Origin: Nocardia inohanensis NBRC 100128
GTDB taxonomy: Bacteria > Actinomycetota > Actinomycetes > Mycobacteriales > Mycobacteriaceae
NCBI RefSeq assembly: GCF_001612945.1
Contig: NZ_BDBK01000019.1
Location: forward strand, 1-64,000
Length of the DNA: 64,000 nt
Direction of reading: 5' to 3'
Shown: one piece after another, positions 25,908 to 35,240 of the stretch
Numbering within the stretch: position 1 is the first letter of the stretch
How the letters are laid out: each line of letters opens with the position of its first letter
Made by a program: the position numbers and the translations under genes
Notes under the pieces: model-generated
Databases searched by the model: none
Seen by the model: the letters and a program-made list of their open reading frames with translations, nothing else
Told to the model about the DNA's origin: nothing

Positions 25908-26611
25908 CCCGGCGACTGCTCGCGCTGATCTCGCTCACCGGGGCGGTAGCGGCGGCCGTGACCGGCTGTGGCACCGAGGATTCGGGTGCACCGCTGCCGA
26001 GCTTCGGTCCGTCGGTGACGCCGCCCACCGGGTCCGGGGCCGCGCTCGACCAGGTGACCCTGCGCAATGATCTGCTCGACGCGGGCCAATTACCCAGCGG
26101 CTACACCGCTTTCCCGGATCCCGCGCCCGGCAACAGTTCCGGAGCGGGCTCGACCACCGATCCCGCGCAGTGCGCCAAAGTGCTGGCGCCGGTGTCGGAT
26201 CAGGCTCCGGGGGCCGCTGCCACGGCGGTGGCCCAGTTCGGCGGCCCGAATTTCGCGAGCATAGATATCGATGCCGCCTCGTACGCGAACGGCGGAGCCG
26301 CACAAGCTTTCTCCGCCGTGCAATCGCTCTTGCGGGAATGCGCGAAATACTCCGGAACGGACGCGGACAACACCAAAGTCGAATTCCGGCTGGGCGGTTT
26401 GGAACAGCCGAACGCGGGCGACGCCTCGACCGCTTTCCGTGTCCACACCACCAGTGAAGGCGTCACGCTCTATTCGGCGGTGAGCCTGACATTGGTCGGC
26501 GCCACGGTGGTCCAGATCAATATGTCCGCCGCCGTCGAGCCCGATTCGCAGCAGCTCAGCGCCCTGACCGCCGCACAGGTCCGGAAACTCAGCGGTATCG
26601 CGGGCCCGTAG
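25904..26611 (+). CDS. Lipoprotein, possibly PknH-like sensor domain
   Basis: A 235-residue lipoprotein with lipobox AVTGC (Cys22). The mature domain reads LRNDLLDAGQLPSGYTAF, then CAKVLAPVSD, AFSAVQSLLRECAKYSG and SAVSLTLVGATVVQINMSA. The spacing of the two cysteines and the helix/sheet pattern resemble the extracellular PknH_C-type domain common in mycobacteria and nocardiae (moderate confidence). It is translationally coupled to the upstream lipoprotein. Confidence 0.72.
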   Translation: MTRRLLALISLTGAVAAAVTGCGTEDSGAPLPSFGPSVTPPTGSGAALDQVTLRNDLLDAGQLPSGYTAFPDPAPGNSSGAGSTTDPAQCAKVLAPVSDQAPGAAATAVAQFGGPNFASIDIDAASYANGGAAQAFSAVQSLLRECAKYSGTDADNTKVEFRLGGLEQPNAGDASTAFRVHTTSEGVTLYSAVSLTLVGATVVQINMSAAVEPDSQQLSALTAAQVRKLSGIAGP

Positions 26612-26764
26612 TTCTGCTCGAAACCGAGATGGTGCGGGGCTGAGCCGCATCATCCCGAGATTCGTTTCTCCGCCCCGCTTCAGCGCCGAAACGGGTGCGG
26701 ACCGCTGTGCGCCCAGGACCGCAAGGGGTTTCAGGGGCCTGCCCCTGAGAGCGACGAGAGTTGT

Positions 26765-29700
26765 TCAGCGCCAGCCGGTGACGTTGATCGGCCCGGGAGA
26801 CCATCTGGCCGAACGGGTTTCGGTGGTGATCTCCGCCTTGGCCGGCACCGCCGTCGGGTCGATCGGGGCGAGCTGCTGCAACTCGCCCCAGTCATTGCGC
26901 CAGTCGTCCTTGGCGTAGGTGGCCAGGGTGTAGGGGCGCAACAGCATCGAGCTCCAGCCGAGCGCGCCGCCGCCGTCGTGGCTCTGCCACAGCGTGGTCA
27001 TGCCCGCGCCGCCGCGATCGGGCAGGATGCGGTACTCGGGCACCTCGGCGATGCCGTAGCGGTGGTTGAACGGCCGCTGGTTCGGGAACTGGAGGCCGAC
27101 TTCCCAGTCGGTGAGGACCGGGGTGTCGGAGCCGACCAGCGCGTCCAGGGTGCGGGTCTGCGGGATGCGGGGCGGGGTCAAGGCCACCCATTGTTTGGAG
27201 TCCCCGTTGCGGTCCTCGGCCACCAGGCGCACCACGGTGGCGTCGGCGGGGATCTCCGAGAGCGGCACCCGCAGGTTGCGCCAGGTCGGCGCGGGACCGA
27301 TATCGATCGGCGTGACCCGGCCCCGCGGCTGCATGACGCCGTCGGGACCGGTGGTGCCGTACTCGATTTCGACCGACTGCCCGGCGGTGACGATGCCGTC
27401 CTTGTTCACCGAGCGGATCCGCCCCGCCGCGGTGACCGCGATGATGCCCGAGCGCTCATCGGCCTTGGGCAGCGTGTACCAGCCGGTGGTGAGCGAGGAG
27501 ACGCCCGAGCTGCCGTAGCTGCCCAGGACCGGCGTGCTGCCCGGGTTCAGGCGGAAAGGCAGTGCGGTGGTGGTGGTTCCGTCCACGGTGTGGTCGGAGC
27601 GACCGCTCACCGCGCTGTCCATGCCGCCGCCGGTGTCGATCTCGTCGTCGGCGCGCAGATCCTTGCCGACGCCATCGGAGGTGAAACCCGTTGCGTCGGC
27701 GCCGAAGGCGGCGAACGCGTCGCCGGTGACCGGCGTCAGCATGCCCTTGTTGGGGTCGACCTCGACCAGCACGTCCCGCGCCAGCCCGCCGGACTTGCCC
27801 AGCACCGCATCCACATTCGAGCGGGCGAGCGAGAACGCCGGATACTGCGCCACCGCGCCCTTGGCCAGCGAGGCCACCTCCAGCAGCACCATCAGCGCGG
27901 CCGCCACGGTCAGCGGCGGGATCGCGATCAACTGCCGCCCGCGCTTCGAGACGCGCTGCGGCGCACCGGGTTCCGGCGCGCGCACATGGAACCAACCGGC
28001 CAGCGCCAGGAACAGCAGCGCCAGGGCCAGCCATGCCTTGCTGAGCTCGAACCCGGCGACCTGAACCGACTTGTCGTTGAACGGGATCGAATAGTTCGAC
28101 ACATACCACCAGCCGTTGATGCTGGAGAACGAGATGGCCAGCACGAACGACACGATCGCGGCGAACAGGGCGCGATTGCGCGGCGAACGCAGCACCTTCG
28201 GCCCGACCGCCACCGCGGCCAGCACCGCCACCGCGCCCGCCAGCCCGGCGTAGATGCCGTTGTGGTGGGTCCACTTGGTGGGGGTGGTCATCATCAGCAG
28301 GATGACGCCCACACTGCTGCCCAGCAGCCGCCGTGCCGGACCCGCGGCCGCGAACGGAATCCGCCCGCCCTTGCGCAGCAGCACGAACGCACACGCCGCC
28401 ATACCGAGCCACAGCATGAGCATGCCGAAGCGACGCGACATCGAGCCGTCGATGGTGGGCATGAACAGGTACTGGTAGCGAATGTATTCGCCGTCCCAGT
28501 GTACGTTCGGGCCGACCAGATCGTGCACCCGGCGCATCTCGAACATGGCCGAGATGGGCTGATCGTTGAACATGACCGCGAGCACCACCGCACCGGCGGC
28601 GATCAGCGGCAGACCCAGCGCCAGGTACGCGACCCAGCGGGCGCGCAGCCCGGTGAGCAGCCCCGCGCCCGCGGCGACGGGCGCACTCATGGCCTTGGCC
28701 CGGTGATCGATGGCGCGCCACAGCGGCCGGATACCGGCCAGCAGCGGCGCGACGCAGATGATGCCGGACGGGCCGACGGTGCAGGCGAACGCGCCGATCA
28801 GAATGGCCACCGCGTACGGCAGCAAGCGCCGGGTGGCGATCGAGCGCTCCACCGACACCCAGGTCAGCAGGACACCGAGCGCCACCATGGGCTCGGGGCG
28901 CAGGCCGTTGCAGTAGGGCAGCCAGACCGCGAGGAAGCCGAGCCCGCCGGTCCACACCGCCAGCTTGTCGTGGCGAATGCGCGCGCCGAGCCGGGGAATC
29001 ACCTCGCGGCTGAGCACCAGCCACATGACGATGCCGGCCAGCAGCGCGGGCAGCCGCATCCACGGGCTCGCGGTGCTGATCTCGGCCATCCGGCCCAGCA
29101 GGTCGTAATACGGTGTGCCGACCGGGGTTTCGGGGACGCCGAAGTAACCGAAGTAGTTGGCCATATAGCCCGCGTGACCGGCGGTGCGGGCCATGCCGAA
29201 CAGGTAACCGTCATCGGCGGTGGTCGCGCCGATGAAATGCCAGAGCACCAGCGTGCCCAGCACCACGGCGTCGACGGGCCGGAGCGTCCACCAGCGCTGC
29301 GGCAGGAACCGCCGCACCCGGCGGCCGTCGAGGCGATCCAGCCGGTAGAGCGCGAACAGCGCGATCACGGTGGCGATGAACGCCGTCCAGATGGCGATGG
29401 TCTTGATCAGACTCGGATGCGAGGAGAACCGGCTGTCGACCTCGGCGGTGACCTCGGTGCCGTCGGCGACCGGCAGATCACTGAAGATGCCCACCAGCTG
29501 CGGCCGGTAATCGCCGCCGAGGGTGACCGGCGCGAGCGTGGAACCGCTCAGCACCGCCGTGGTCTGGGTCATCCCCGCGTGCACGACGAACTCGCACCCC
29601 GGGCTCAGCTGTTCCACCGGCACGCTGACCAGCGCCTGATTCTGAAGCACCGCTTCGAATTTGGCGGGCGTCACGGTCCCGTCGGCGCCGGTGCTCGCGG

Positions 29701-30067
29701 CCTTGACCCGCGCGGTGAAGCCGTAGCGCTCCAGGTCCGGTGCGCCGTTGGGCGCGGTCGCCACCAGCGTCCCGCCCGTCGAAGCCAGTTGCGTCACAGC
29801 CGAACACGGAATGGTGGCATCGAAAGCCACCGGCGCGTAGGACATCAACGGCGCTTCGATGCTGCGCGTCGAGTTGTCCTGCGGCCACGCGATGGTCGCC
29901 GCGTCCACCCGTACCGGCAGCAGCGGCACCGCCACCGCGGACAGGATCGCGATCAAACCGGCGATCAGAGCGAGCGGCTTCAGCCAGCCTCCGGGAGCCC
30001 GTTCGACTTCAGCGGTACCTGCTCTCCCGGCCGGGCCTTGCCCGGCTCTCTCCAACACGTCGGTCAC
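26765..30067 (-). CDS. Arabinosyltransferase of the EmbA/EmbB/EmbC family
   Basis: An 1100-residue GT-C glycosyltransferase that adds arabinofuranose from decaprenyl-phosphoarabinose to arabinogalactan or lipoarabinomannan. Domains are an N-terminal helix, a periplasmic jelly-roll domain (~45-200), ~13 membrane helices, and a C-terminal carbohydrate-binding region from ~720. The GT-C catalytic acids are in GATTADDGYLFGMART. The following HAGYMANYF segment keeps the Met at the position I align with M. tuberculosis EmbB Met306, a known ethambutol-resistance site. It is not next to a second emb gene here, so which paralogue it is cannot be decided. Confidence 0.92.
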   Translation of the reverse strand: MTDVLERAGQGPAGRAGTAEVERAPGGWLKPLALIAGLIAILSAVAVPLLPVRVDAATIAWPQDNSTRSIEAPLMSYAPVAFDATIPCSAVTQLASTGGTLVATAPNGAPDLERYGFTARVKAASTGADGTVTPAKFEAVLQNQALVSVPVEQLSPGCEFVVHAGMTQTTAVLSGSTLAPVTLGGDYRPQLVGIFSDLPVADGTEVTAEVDSRFSSHPSLIKTIAIWTAFIATVIALFALYRLDRLDGRRVRRFLPQRWWTLRPVDAVVLGTLVLWHFIGATTADDGYLFGMARTAGHAGYMANYFGYFGVPETPVGTPYYDLLGRMAEISTASPWMRLPALLAGIVMWLVLSREVIPRLGARIRHDKLAVWTGGLGFLAVWLPYCNGLRPEPMVALGVLLTWVSVERSIATRRLLPYAVAILIGAFACTVGPSGIICVAPLLAGIRPLWRAIDHRAKAMSAPVAAGAGLLTGLRARWVAYLALGLPLIAAGAVVLAVMFNDQPISAMFEMRRVHDLVGPNVHWDGEYIRYQYLFMPTIDGSMSRRFGMLMLWLGMAACAFVLLRKGGRIPFAAAGPARRLLGSSVGVILLMMTTPTKWTHHNGIYAGLAGAVAVLAAVAVGPKVLRSPRNRALFAAIVSFVLAISFSSINGWWYVSNYSIPFNDKSVQVAGFELSKAWLALALLFLALAGWFHVRAPEPGAPQRVSKRGRQLIAIPPLTVAAALMVLLEVASLAKGAVAQYPAFSLARSNVDAVLGKSGGLARDVLVEVDPNKGMLTPVTGDAFAAFGADATGFTSDGVGKDLRADDEIDTGGGMDSAVSGRSDHTVDGTTTTALPFRLNPGSTPVLGSYGSSGVSSLTTGWYTLPKADERSGIIAVTAAGRIRSVNKDGIVTAGQSVEIEYGTTGPDGVMQPRGRVTPIDIGPAPTWRNLRVPLSEIPADATVVRLVAEDRNGDSKQWVALTPPRIPQTRTLDALVGSDTPVLTDWEVGLQFPNQRPFNHRYGIAEVPEYRILPDRGGAGMTTLWQSHDGGGALGWSSMLLRPYTLATYAKDDWRNDWGELQQLAPIDPTAVPAKAEITTETRSARWSPGPINVTGWR

Positions 30068-30187
30068 GACCGGAGATATTAGGCGGCGTTCCTGGGAAAC
30101 CGCTCCCCCGCGTCCGGCAAGCAGGCTCGGCCGGACACCGACGGACCGGACCCGCCCTGGTGGGAGGCCCGGCCCGTCAGGAAAGCA

Positions 30188-30688
30188 CTAGCTGCAAGCG
30201 GGCGAGGTCTGGTTGCCCAGCGACAGCATGTTGCAGATCCATTCCTTCTGGACCTTCCACTTGCCGTCCTCGGCCACGAACGGCACGACCGCGTTCTGCG
30301 GGGCGCCGCCGTTCACCGCGACCTGGGCGTCGGCGGTCAGGGTGCCGTTGCCGAGGTCGGTCACGCCGGTCACGGTGATGCTGGCGTTGTTCGCCTTGTA
30401 GGCGTCGCTGAGCAGCTGCGGCAGGTTCGGGTCGGCCTGCACGCCCTGCATCATGTCGAGCTTCTGCGCGTTCGGGACGTTCGGGTCCAGGGCCTTCTGC
30501 AACTCGGAGTTGAGATCCGCGACGGTCGGCGCCGCCGGGTAGTTCTGGGCCGCGCTCGTGGTCTTGGAGGTGCTCACCTTGGGCTTGGTGGTCTCCTTCT
30601 TGTCACCGCTGCCGCACGCCGTGAGCCCGAGAGCGGCTACGACGGCGAGGGTGGCGACCGCGATTCGTCCAGTCTTCTGAAGCTTCAA
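30188..30688 (-). CDS. MTB12-like low-molecular-weight lipoprotein
   Basis: A 166-residue exported protein with lipobox LTACG (Cys25) and a Lys/Thr/Ser linker. Its C-terminal domain (TVADLNSELQKALDPNVPNA onward, ending WKVQKEWICNMLSLG) resembles the secreted antigen MTB12/CFP-2 fold of mycobacteria. It has two cysteines near the end that could pair. The function of this family is not known. It is downstream of, and convergent with nothing on, the galU side; it stands alone. Confidence 0.75.
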   Translation of the reverse strand: MKLQKTGRIAVATLAVVAALGLTACGSGDKKETTKPKVSTSKTTSAAQNYPAAPTVADLNSELQKALDPNVPNAQKLDMMQGVQADPNLPQLLSDAYKANNASITVTGVTDLGNGTLTADAQVAVNGGAPQNAVVPFVAEDGKWKVQKEWICNMLSLGNQTSPACS

Positions 30689-30860
30689 CTGCTCGTCCTT
30701 TGCGTTCGAGTAGGTCCGTTACGACAACATGACAGCCGAGCACCCGACCGGCGACGCTGCACGAGGGCCGAGACTACCAACGGATGTGGCGGGAAACCGA
30801 CTCCGCAAGCGGTGCCACGGCACTTTCAGTCCGAATCCTCATAATTCGGAGAAAGGGGTC

Positions 30861-32270
30861 TCAGAGCAGACTTCCGAGCGGATCGGCCCGTCTCAGCTGC
30901 GGATCTTCGGTGGGAAAGGTGCGCGCCGGACCCGGTCCGCTGGAACGAGTCTCGAAGCGGACGGTCACCACACCGTGGCCCGCGCCCTGCACCCAGCCAT
31001 GACCGTACTCCGTATGCTCGACATCGAGGCCGGGATACCAGATTTGGGTGGTGTAGGACCGGGTCGGCGGTGGGACGGGCGGGGGTTCGGGGACGTCGGC
31101 GAGGCCGAGAGTGGGCTCCTCCGAGACCGATTCGGCGGTCTCCACGGTTTGATCCAGTTCCGGGAACAGGGATTCCTGACGGATCTCGGACAGACCGGCG
31201 AAACCCACGCCCACCAGGCGGATCGGGCCCAGTTCCGAGGGATCGACGGCCGAGCGCTGCGCGGCGGCGGTCAGGGTGGTCAAATCCTCGGTGGCATAGG
31301 GCAAAGTGGACGACCTGGTCACGATGGACATGTCGGACTTCTTGAGCTTCAGCACCACCGTCCGCGCGGCCCGCCCGTCACTGCCGAGCCGCCGGTGCGC
31401 CGCGGCCGCCATGGCGTCGATCGCCGGGCGCAGCTGCGCGAGAGTGAGAATGTCGGTCTCGTAGGTGGTTTCGGCGCTGATCTGCTTGGCCTCCGCGCGT
31501 TCGGCCACCGGCCGGTCGTCGATGCCGCGCGCCAGCCGATGCAGGGCGATACCCATGGCATTGCCCAGAATCGAGGTCACCTCGGCCTCGGGCAGCGCCG
31601 CCAGCGCCCCCACCGTCTCGATACCCAGTGAGCGCAAACGGCTTTGGGTCACCGGACCCACCCCCCACAGCTTCCCGACCGGCAGCGCCGCCAGGAACCC
31701 CTGCTGTTCGGCCGGGGAAATCACCCGCACCCCATCGGGTTTCGCGAGCCCGGAGGCGATCTTGGCGAGCTGTTTGCCGCTGCCTGCCCCCACCGAGGCG
31801 ACCAATCCGGTGCGCTCCCGCACCGCGGACCGCAAGTCCTCACAGAATTCGAGCACCGTGTCGGCCGTCGCCCCCGCCAGCTCGGCCGGTTCCCCGAACG
31901 CCTCGTCGAAGGAGAGCGTCTCCAGCACCGGAATCCGCGATCGCAGCGCCTCGAACACCTGCCCGCTGAGCTCCCCGTACACCGCACCGCGCGGCGGCAC
32001 CACCACCGCGCCGCCGCCGACCAGCCGCCGCGCCTGATGCATGGGCATGGCCGAGCGCGCGCCGAACACCCGCGCCTCGTAGCTGGCCCCGGCCACCACC
32101 CCGCGTCCGCCCATGCCGCCGACCAGCACCGGACGCCCGCGCAGCGTGGGCCTGGTGAGTTGTTCCACCGAGGCGAAGAAGGCATCCATGTCTATATGCA
32201 GCACCCAGCGCCGACCAATGCTCTGACCTGGCGCGATACCTCCGGTCGCGAAATCGGCAGGGGTGTTCAC
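30861..32270 (-). CDS. dinB: DNA polymerase IV (Y-family)
   Basis: A 469-residue translesion polymerase. Catalytic motifs are HIDMDAFFASVEQLTRP and LSFDEAFGE; the thumb helix-hairpin-helix includes VGPVTQSRLRSLGIETVGAL. A sliding-clamp-binding sequence QESLFPEL follows the little-finger domain. The C-terminal ~60 residues (SYTTQIWYPGLDVEHTEYGH onward) form the extra domain found in mycobacterial DinB1/DinX. In M. tuberculosis dinX also lies near ileS and lspA. No LexA box was seen upstream. Confidence 0.93.
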   Translation of the reverse strand: MNTPADFATGGIAPGQSIGRRWVLHIDMDAFFASVEQLTRPTLRGRPVLVGGMGGRGVVAGASYEARVFGARSAMPMHQARRLVGGGAVVVPPRGAVYGELSGQVFEALRSRIPVLETLSFDEAFGEPAELAGATADTVLEFCEDLRSAVRERTGLVASVGAGSGKQLAKIASGLAKPDGVRVISPAEQQGFLAALPVGKLWGVGPVTQSRLRSLGIETVGALAALPEAEVTSILGNAMGIALHRLARGIDDRPVAERAEAKQISAETTYETDILTLAQLRPAIDAMAAAAHRRLGSDGRAARTVVLKLKKSDMSIVTRSSTLPYATEDLTTLTAAAQRSAVDPSELGPIRLVGVGFAGLSEIRQESLFPELDQTVETAESVSEEPTLGLADVPEPPPVPPPTRSYTTQIWYPGLDVEHTEYGHGWVQGAGHGVVTVRFETRSSGPGPARTFPTEDPQLRRADPLGSLL

Positions 32271-32332
32271 AATCGGGAATCTACGCGCGGCTACCGACAG
32301 GTACGTTCGCGCCGGTGTGTGATGATCGGGTA

Positions 32333-33220
32333 ATGACGATTCGCAAGGCTGTCATTCCGGCCGCCGGCATCGGTTCCCGCCTGCTCCCGCTGACCAAGGC
32401 GATCCCCAAGGAGATGCTGCCGGTCGGCGACAAACCGGTCATCGAACACACGGTCCGCGAGCTGGTCGCCTCCGGCATCACCGATATCACCATCGTGGTC
32501 AGTGGCGGAAAGTCGTTGATCCAGGACCATTTCCGGCCGAACCCGGCGCTGGTCGCGCAGCTGCGCGCGGACGGCAAGACCGCCTACGCCGATGCCGTCG
32601 AGGAAGTCGGCGAGCTGAGCCGGCTCGGCCACATCACCTATCTGGACCAGCACGGCCCCTACGGCAACGGCACCCCGGTGCTCAACGCCGCCCGCAATCT
32701 GGGCGACGAACCCATGCTGGTGCTCTGGCCCGACGACGTGTTCGTGGCCGGGGTGCCGCGCGCCCAGCAGCTCATCGACGCCTACGTGAAGACCGATGCG
32801 CCCGTGCTGGCGCTGATGCCGATGGATCCGGCCGAATCCCAGCGCTACGGCGTGCCGGTGGTGGAGGACACCGTCGGCGAGGGCCTGATGCGGATCAGCG
32901 GGCTGAAGGAGAAGCCCAAGCCCGCGGACGCGCCGTCGTCGTACGCCGCCATCGGCGGTTACGTGGTGACGCCGGGCATCATCGCCGAACTGCGTGCGCA
33001 GGTGGACAACTGGTACACCCATCGCACCGGCGAGGTGTATCTGACCGATGCCATCAATATCTTCGCCGCCGCTAATCCGGTATACGGCCAGGTGATTCGC
33101 GGTAGTTGGTACGACACCGGCAATCCGGCCGACTATCTGGTGGCCCAATTCGCTTCGGCGCTGGCGCATCCGGAGTACGGGCCGCTGCTGCGCGGCATCG
33201 TCGAGGACCAGAACCGCTGA
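32333..33220 (+). CDS. galU: UTP-glucose-1-phosphate uridylyltransferase
   Basis: A 295-residue nucleotidyltransferase making UDP-glucose from UTP and glucose-1-phosphate. The signature AAGIGSRLLPLTKAIPKEML is at the N-terminus, the metal-binding DD is in LVLWPDDVFV, and the conserved ISGLKEKPKP and SWYDTGNPADYL blocks follow. ATG 32333 fits the family start. UDP-glucose feeds trehalose, glycogen and envelope polysaccharide synthesis. Confidence 0.94.
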   Translation: MTIRKAVIPAAGIGSRLLPLTKAIPKEMLPVGDKPVIEHTVRELVASGITDITIVVSGGKSLIQDHFRPNPALVAQLRADGKTAYADAVEEVGELSRLGHITYLDQHGPYGNGTPVLNAARNLGDEPMLVLWPDDVFVAGVPRAQQLIDAYVKTDAPVLALMPMDPAESQRYGVPVVEDTVGEGLMRISGLKEKPKPADAPSSYAAIGGYVVTPGIIAELRAQVDNWYTHRTGEVYLTDAINIFAAANPVYGQVIRGSWYDTGNPADYLVAQFASALAHPEYGPLLRGIVEDQNR

Positions 33221-33226
33221 TCAGGA

Positions 33227-33260
33227 AGGTGGCCCGGCACACATGGGCCGGATGCCACCT
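33227..33260. terminator. Possible galU terminator hairpin
   Basis: AGGTGGC-CCGGC pairs with GCCGG-(AT)-GCCACCT across a short loop, just after the galU stop. The stem has a 2-nt bulge and no T-run. Confidence 0.5.
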
Positions 33261-33358
33261 ATGAGTCGTCCCAAGATCCGGGCAAATCTGAAACACTCAT
33301 GGCGGATTCGCGATTAGGTCTCTCGAATCACGTCGTGGATGTACAGAGGGTTTGGATC

Positions 33359-34429
33359 TTGCGTAGTGGATATGGTGCTCGAGCCTCGGCGCTCGCGGCA
33401 GCGGTGTGTTTGCTGGGAAGTTCGTCCACGCTCTTTGCCGGTACGGCGGGCGCGGCGCCGAAGGATCCGATCACCAGCAGTGCCACGCTGGCCGGAACCC
33501 CGGTCTCCGAAGACGGCTCCGCCATCACCGGTTTCGAGATCGTCGACGCGCACAATCTGACGCTGCGGGTGCGGTCGGCGGCGATGAACACCGAGGTGCG
33601 GGTGGAGGTGCAGCGCCCCGCCGACGCCTCGCAGCCGCGGCCGGTGCTGTACATGCTCAACGGCGCGGGCGGCGGGCAGGACACCGCGACCTGGAAGCGC
33701 AATACCGATTCGGTGCAGTTCTTCGCCGACAAGAACGTGAACGTGGTGATGCCGATCGGCGGGGCGTTCAGCTACTACACCGACTGGCAGACTTCCGATC
33801 CCAAGCTCGGGGTGAACAAGTGGAAGACCTTCCTCACCGAGGAGCTGCCGCCCATCATCGACGGAGCGCTCGGCACCAACGGGGTCAATGCCATTGCGGG
33901 CATGTCCATGTCGGGCACCTCGGTGCTGCAATTGCCGCTGGCCAAGCCGGGGTTGTATCGCGCGGTGGCGGCCTACAGCGGTTGTGCGCAGATCAGCGAT
34001 CCGATCGGGCGGCAGTTCGCGGAGCTCGTGGTCTCCATCGGCGGCGGCAATCCGGCGAATATGTACGGGCCGCCGGAGGATCCGATGTGGGCGGCGAACG
34101 ATCCGTACGTGCATGCCGAAGGGTTGCGCGGGCTCGGGCTCTACATCTCCAACGGCAGCGGGTTGCCGGGCCGGCACGACACCCTCACCGATGTGCGGGC
34201 GCTCGGGCCCAATGACGGCGGGCTGATGCAGCAGTTGCTGGTCGGCGGCGTGCTGGAGGCGGCCAGCGATTGGTGCGCGCGGAACATGCAGGTTCGCTTG
34301 GAGCAGTTGCAGATTCCGGCCACCTTCGAGATCAGCGAGGCGGGCACGCACTCGTGGGGGTACTGGCAGGACGCGCTGCGCAGATCGTGGCCGGTGCTGG
34401 CCGCGGGGCTGGAGCTGCCGGACGCGTAA
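33359..34429 (+). CDS. Secreted esterase related to antigen 85 / corynomycolyltransferases
   Basis: A ~356-residue exported alpha/beta-hydrolase. After a signal peptide ending TAGAA, the mature domain shows PVLYMLNGAGGGQD, VVMPIGGAFSYYTDW, the nucleophile GMSMSG (Ser183 by this start) and a terminal GTHSWGYWQDAL carrying the catalytic His. These are antigen-85/Fbp-like features, so transfer of mycolic acids to trehalose or arabinogalactan is likely. The frame runs from ATG 33299, but TTG 33359 has a GAGGG 8 nt upstream and gives a normal signal peptide; I prefer it. Confidence 0.85.
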   Translation: MRSGYGARASALAAAVCLLGSSSTLFAGTAGAAPKDPITSSATLAGTPVSEDGSAITGFEIVDAHNLTLRVRSAAMNTEVRVEVQRPADASQPRPVLYMLNGAGGGQDTATWKRNTDSVQFFADKNVNVVMPIGGAFSYYTDWQTSDPKLGVNKWKTFLTEELPPIIDGALGTNGVNAIAGMSMSGTSVLQLPLAKPGLYRAVAAYSGCAQISDPIGRQFAELVVSIGGGNPANMYGPPEDPMWAANDPYVHAEGLRGLGLYISNGSGLPGRHDTLTDVRALGPNDGGLMQQLLVGGVLEAASDWCARNMQVRLEQLQIPATFEISEAGTHSWGYWQDALRRSWPVLAAGLELPDA

Positions 34430-34433
34430 TCGC

Positions 34434-35079
34434 CTAGGGCAGCGGGACTATGACGATGCGATTGTCCGGCATGGCGGGAATCCAGAGGTTCTTGCCGGCC
34501 GGATCGATCGCGAAATCGGCTGGGCCGTGCAGGTTCTCGGGCAACTTCACGGTGGCGGCCAAAGTGCCGTCCGGGCGATGGACGGTGACGGCGCCGGGGG
34601 TGTCGCCCTGGCCGGTCCAATCGGAAATGACCAGATCACCGCTGGGCAGCACGGCGATACCGTCGAGGACCCCGTGCACCGCACCGACCCGCTGCGGCGT
34701 CACCGGACTCTGGACCAGGTCGAGCTTCCAGAGATCGCCGCCGGTGAAATCACCGCCGACCCCGACCACGTACGCGGTTTTCCCGGTGCCGTCCAAGGCG
34801 ATCCCGTTCGCGCCCGGAATCCCGGTGGCCAGGGGTTCGAACTTCTTGGCCTCGAGGTCGAGGCGATAGACGATGCCGCGCAGGGTGTCGGTGAAGGGTG
34901 GAGAAGCCCTCCAGCGCACCGGGTTTGCTCACCGTGCCCGGCGAACCGCTGCCGGTGTGGCCCGTGGTGGCACTGTCGGCGTCCTTGCTCGCATTGCCGC
35001 AACCGGCGGCGAGCAGTAGCAGCAGCACCGCCCCGAGCGAGCGGGTTCCGCGACGACCAGCTTTCGACCCATCGGACAT
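34434..35079 (-). pseudogene. Broken lipoprotein gene, paralogue of 41501-42466
   Basis: Two frames together make a damaged version of the beta-propeller-like lipoprotein at 41501-42466. The N-terminal part (from 35079) has a lipoprotein signal with LLLAAGC and ends in GALEGFS. The C-terminal part (34434 to ~34905) starts FTDTLRGIVYRLDLEAKKF. In the intact paralogue these anchors (AVLEGFS and VTDTMAASVYRLDLETRQF) lie ~115 residues apart. Here they abut and are out of frame, so a central deletion plus frame loss has inactivated the gene. It ends 4 bp from the Fbp-like gene. Confidence 0.8.
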
Positions 35080-35159
35080 GGGCGCTCACCTTCCAGCGGA
35101 AGGTCCCGCCCCGACCGGCGAGACGGGCTCAGTGTAGGCGAATGAGCACCGGCCCCACT

Positions 35160-35234
35160 CGTCTTCCCGGCATGCTTTCAGCCGGGATCCATAGTGAGCA
35201 GATGGATTCCGGCTAAAAGCGTGCCGGAATGACG
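35160..35234. repeat. 75-bp palindromic element, intergenic copy A
   Basis: An imperfect inverted repeat with arms at 35160-35191 and 35203-35234 (32 bp each, about five mismatches) and an 11-bp loop. Its length, arm length and loop length equal those of the copies inside murG and murE. Arms contain GGCATGCTTTCAGCCGGGAT and its counterpart. Read in the frame used by the gene copies it has a stop at codon 19 on both strands (TAA and TGA), which the gene copies avoid in their reading direction. It lies between the broken lipoprotein gene and the MarR gene. Confidence 0.85.
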
Positions 35235-35240
35235 GGGGGG

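Noticed and set aside
26978..30082. Very long plus-strand open frame opposite the emb gene (and similar ones opposite ctpE, ileS, the serine hydrolase at 2869 and the murD/murF region)
   Set aside because: They are Arg/Gly/Gln/His-rich antisense frames caused by high third-position GC of the real gene; no domain or signal is present.
34455..34495. CCGGCATGGCGGGAATCC near 34467 resembles an arm of the element
   Set aside because: Only part of an arm matches and no inverted partner lies at the 11-bp spacing; it is within the broken propeller gene.
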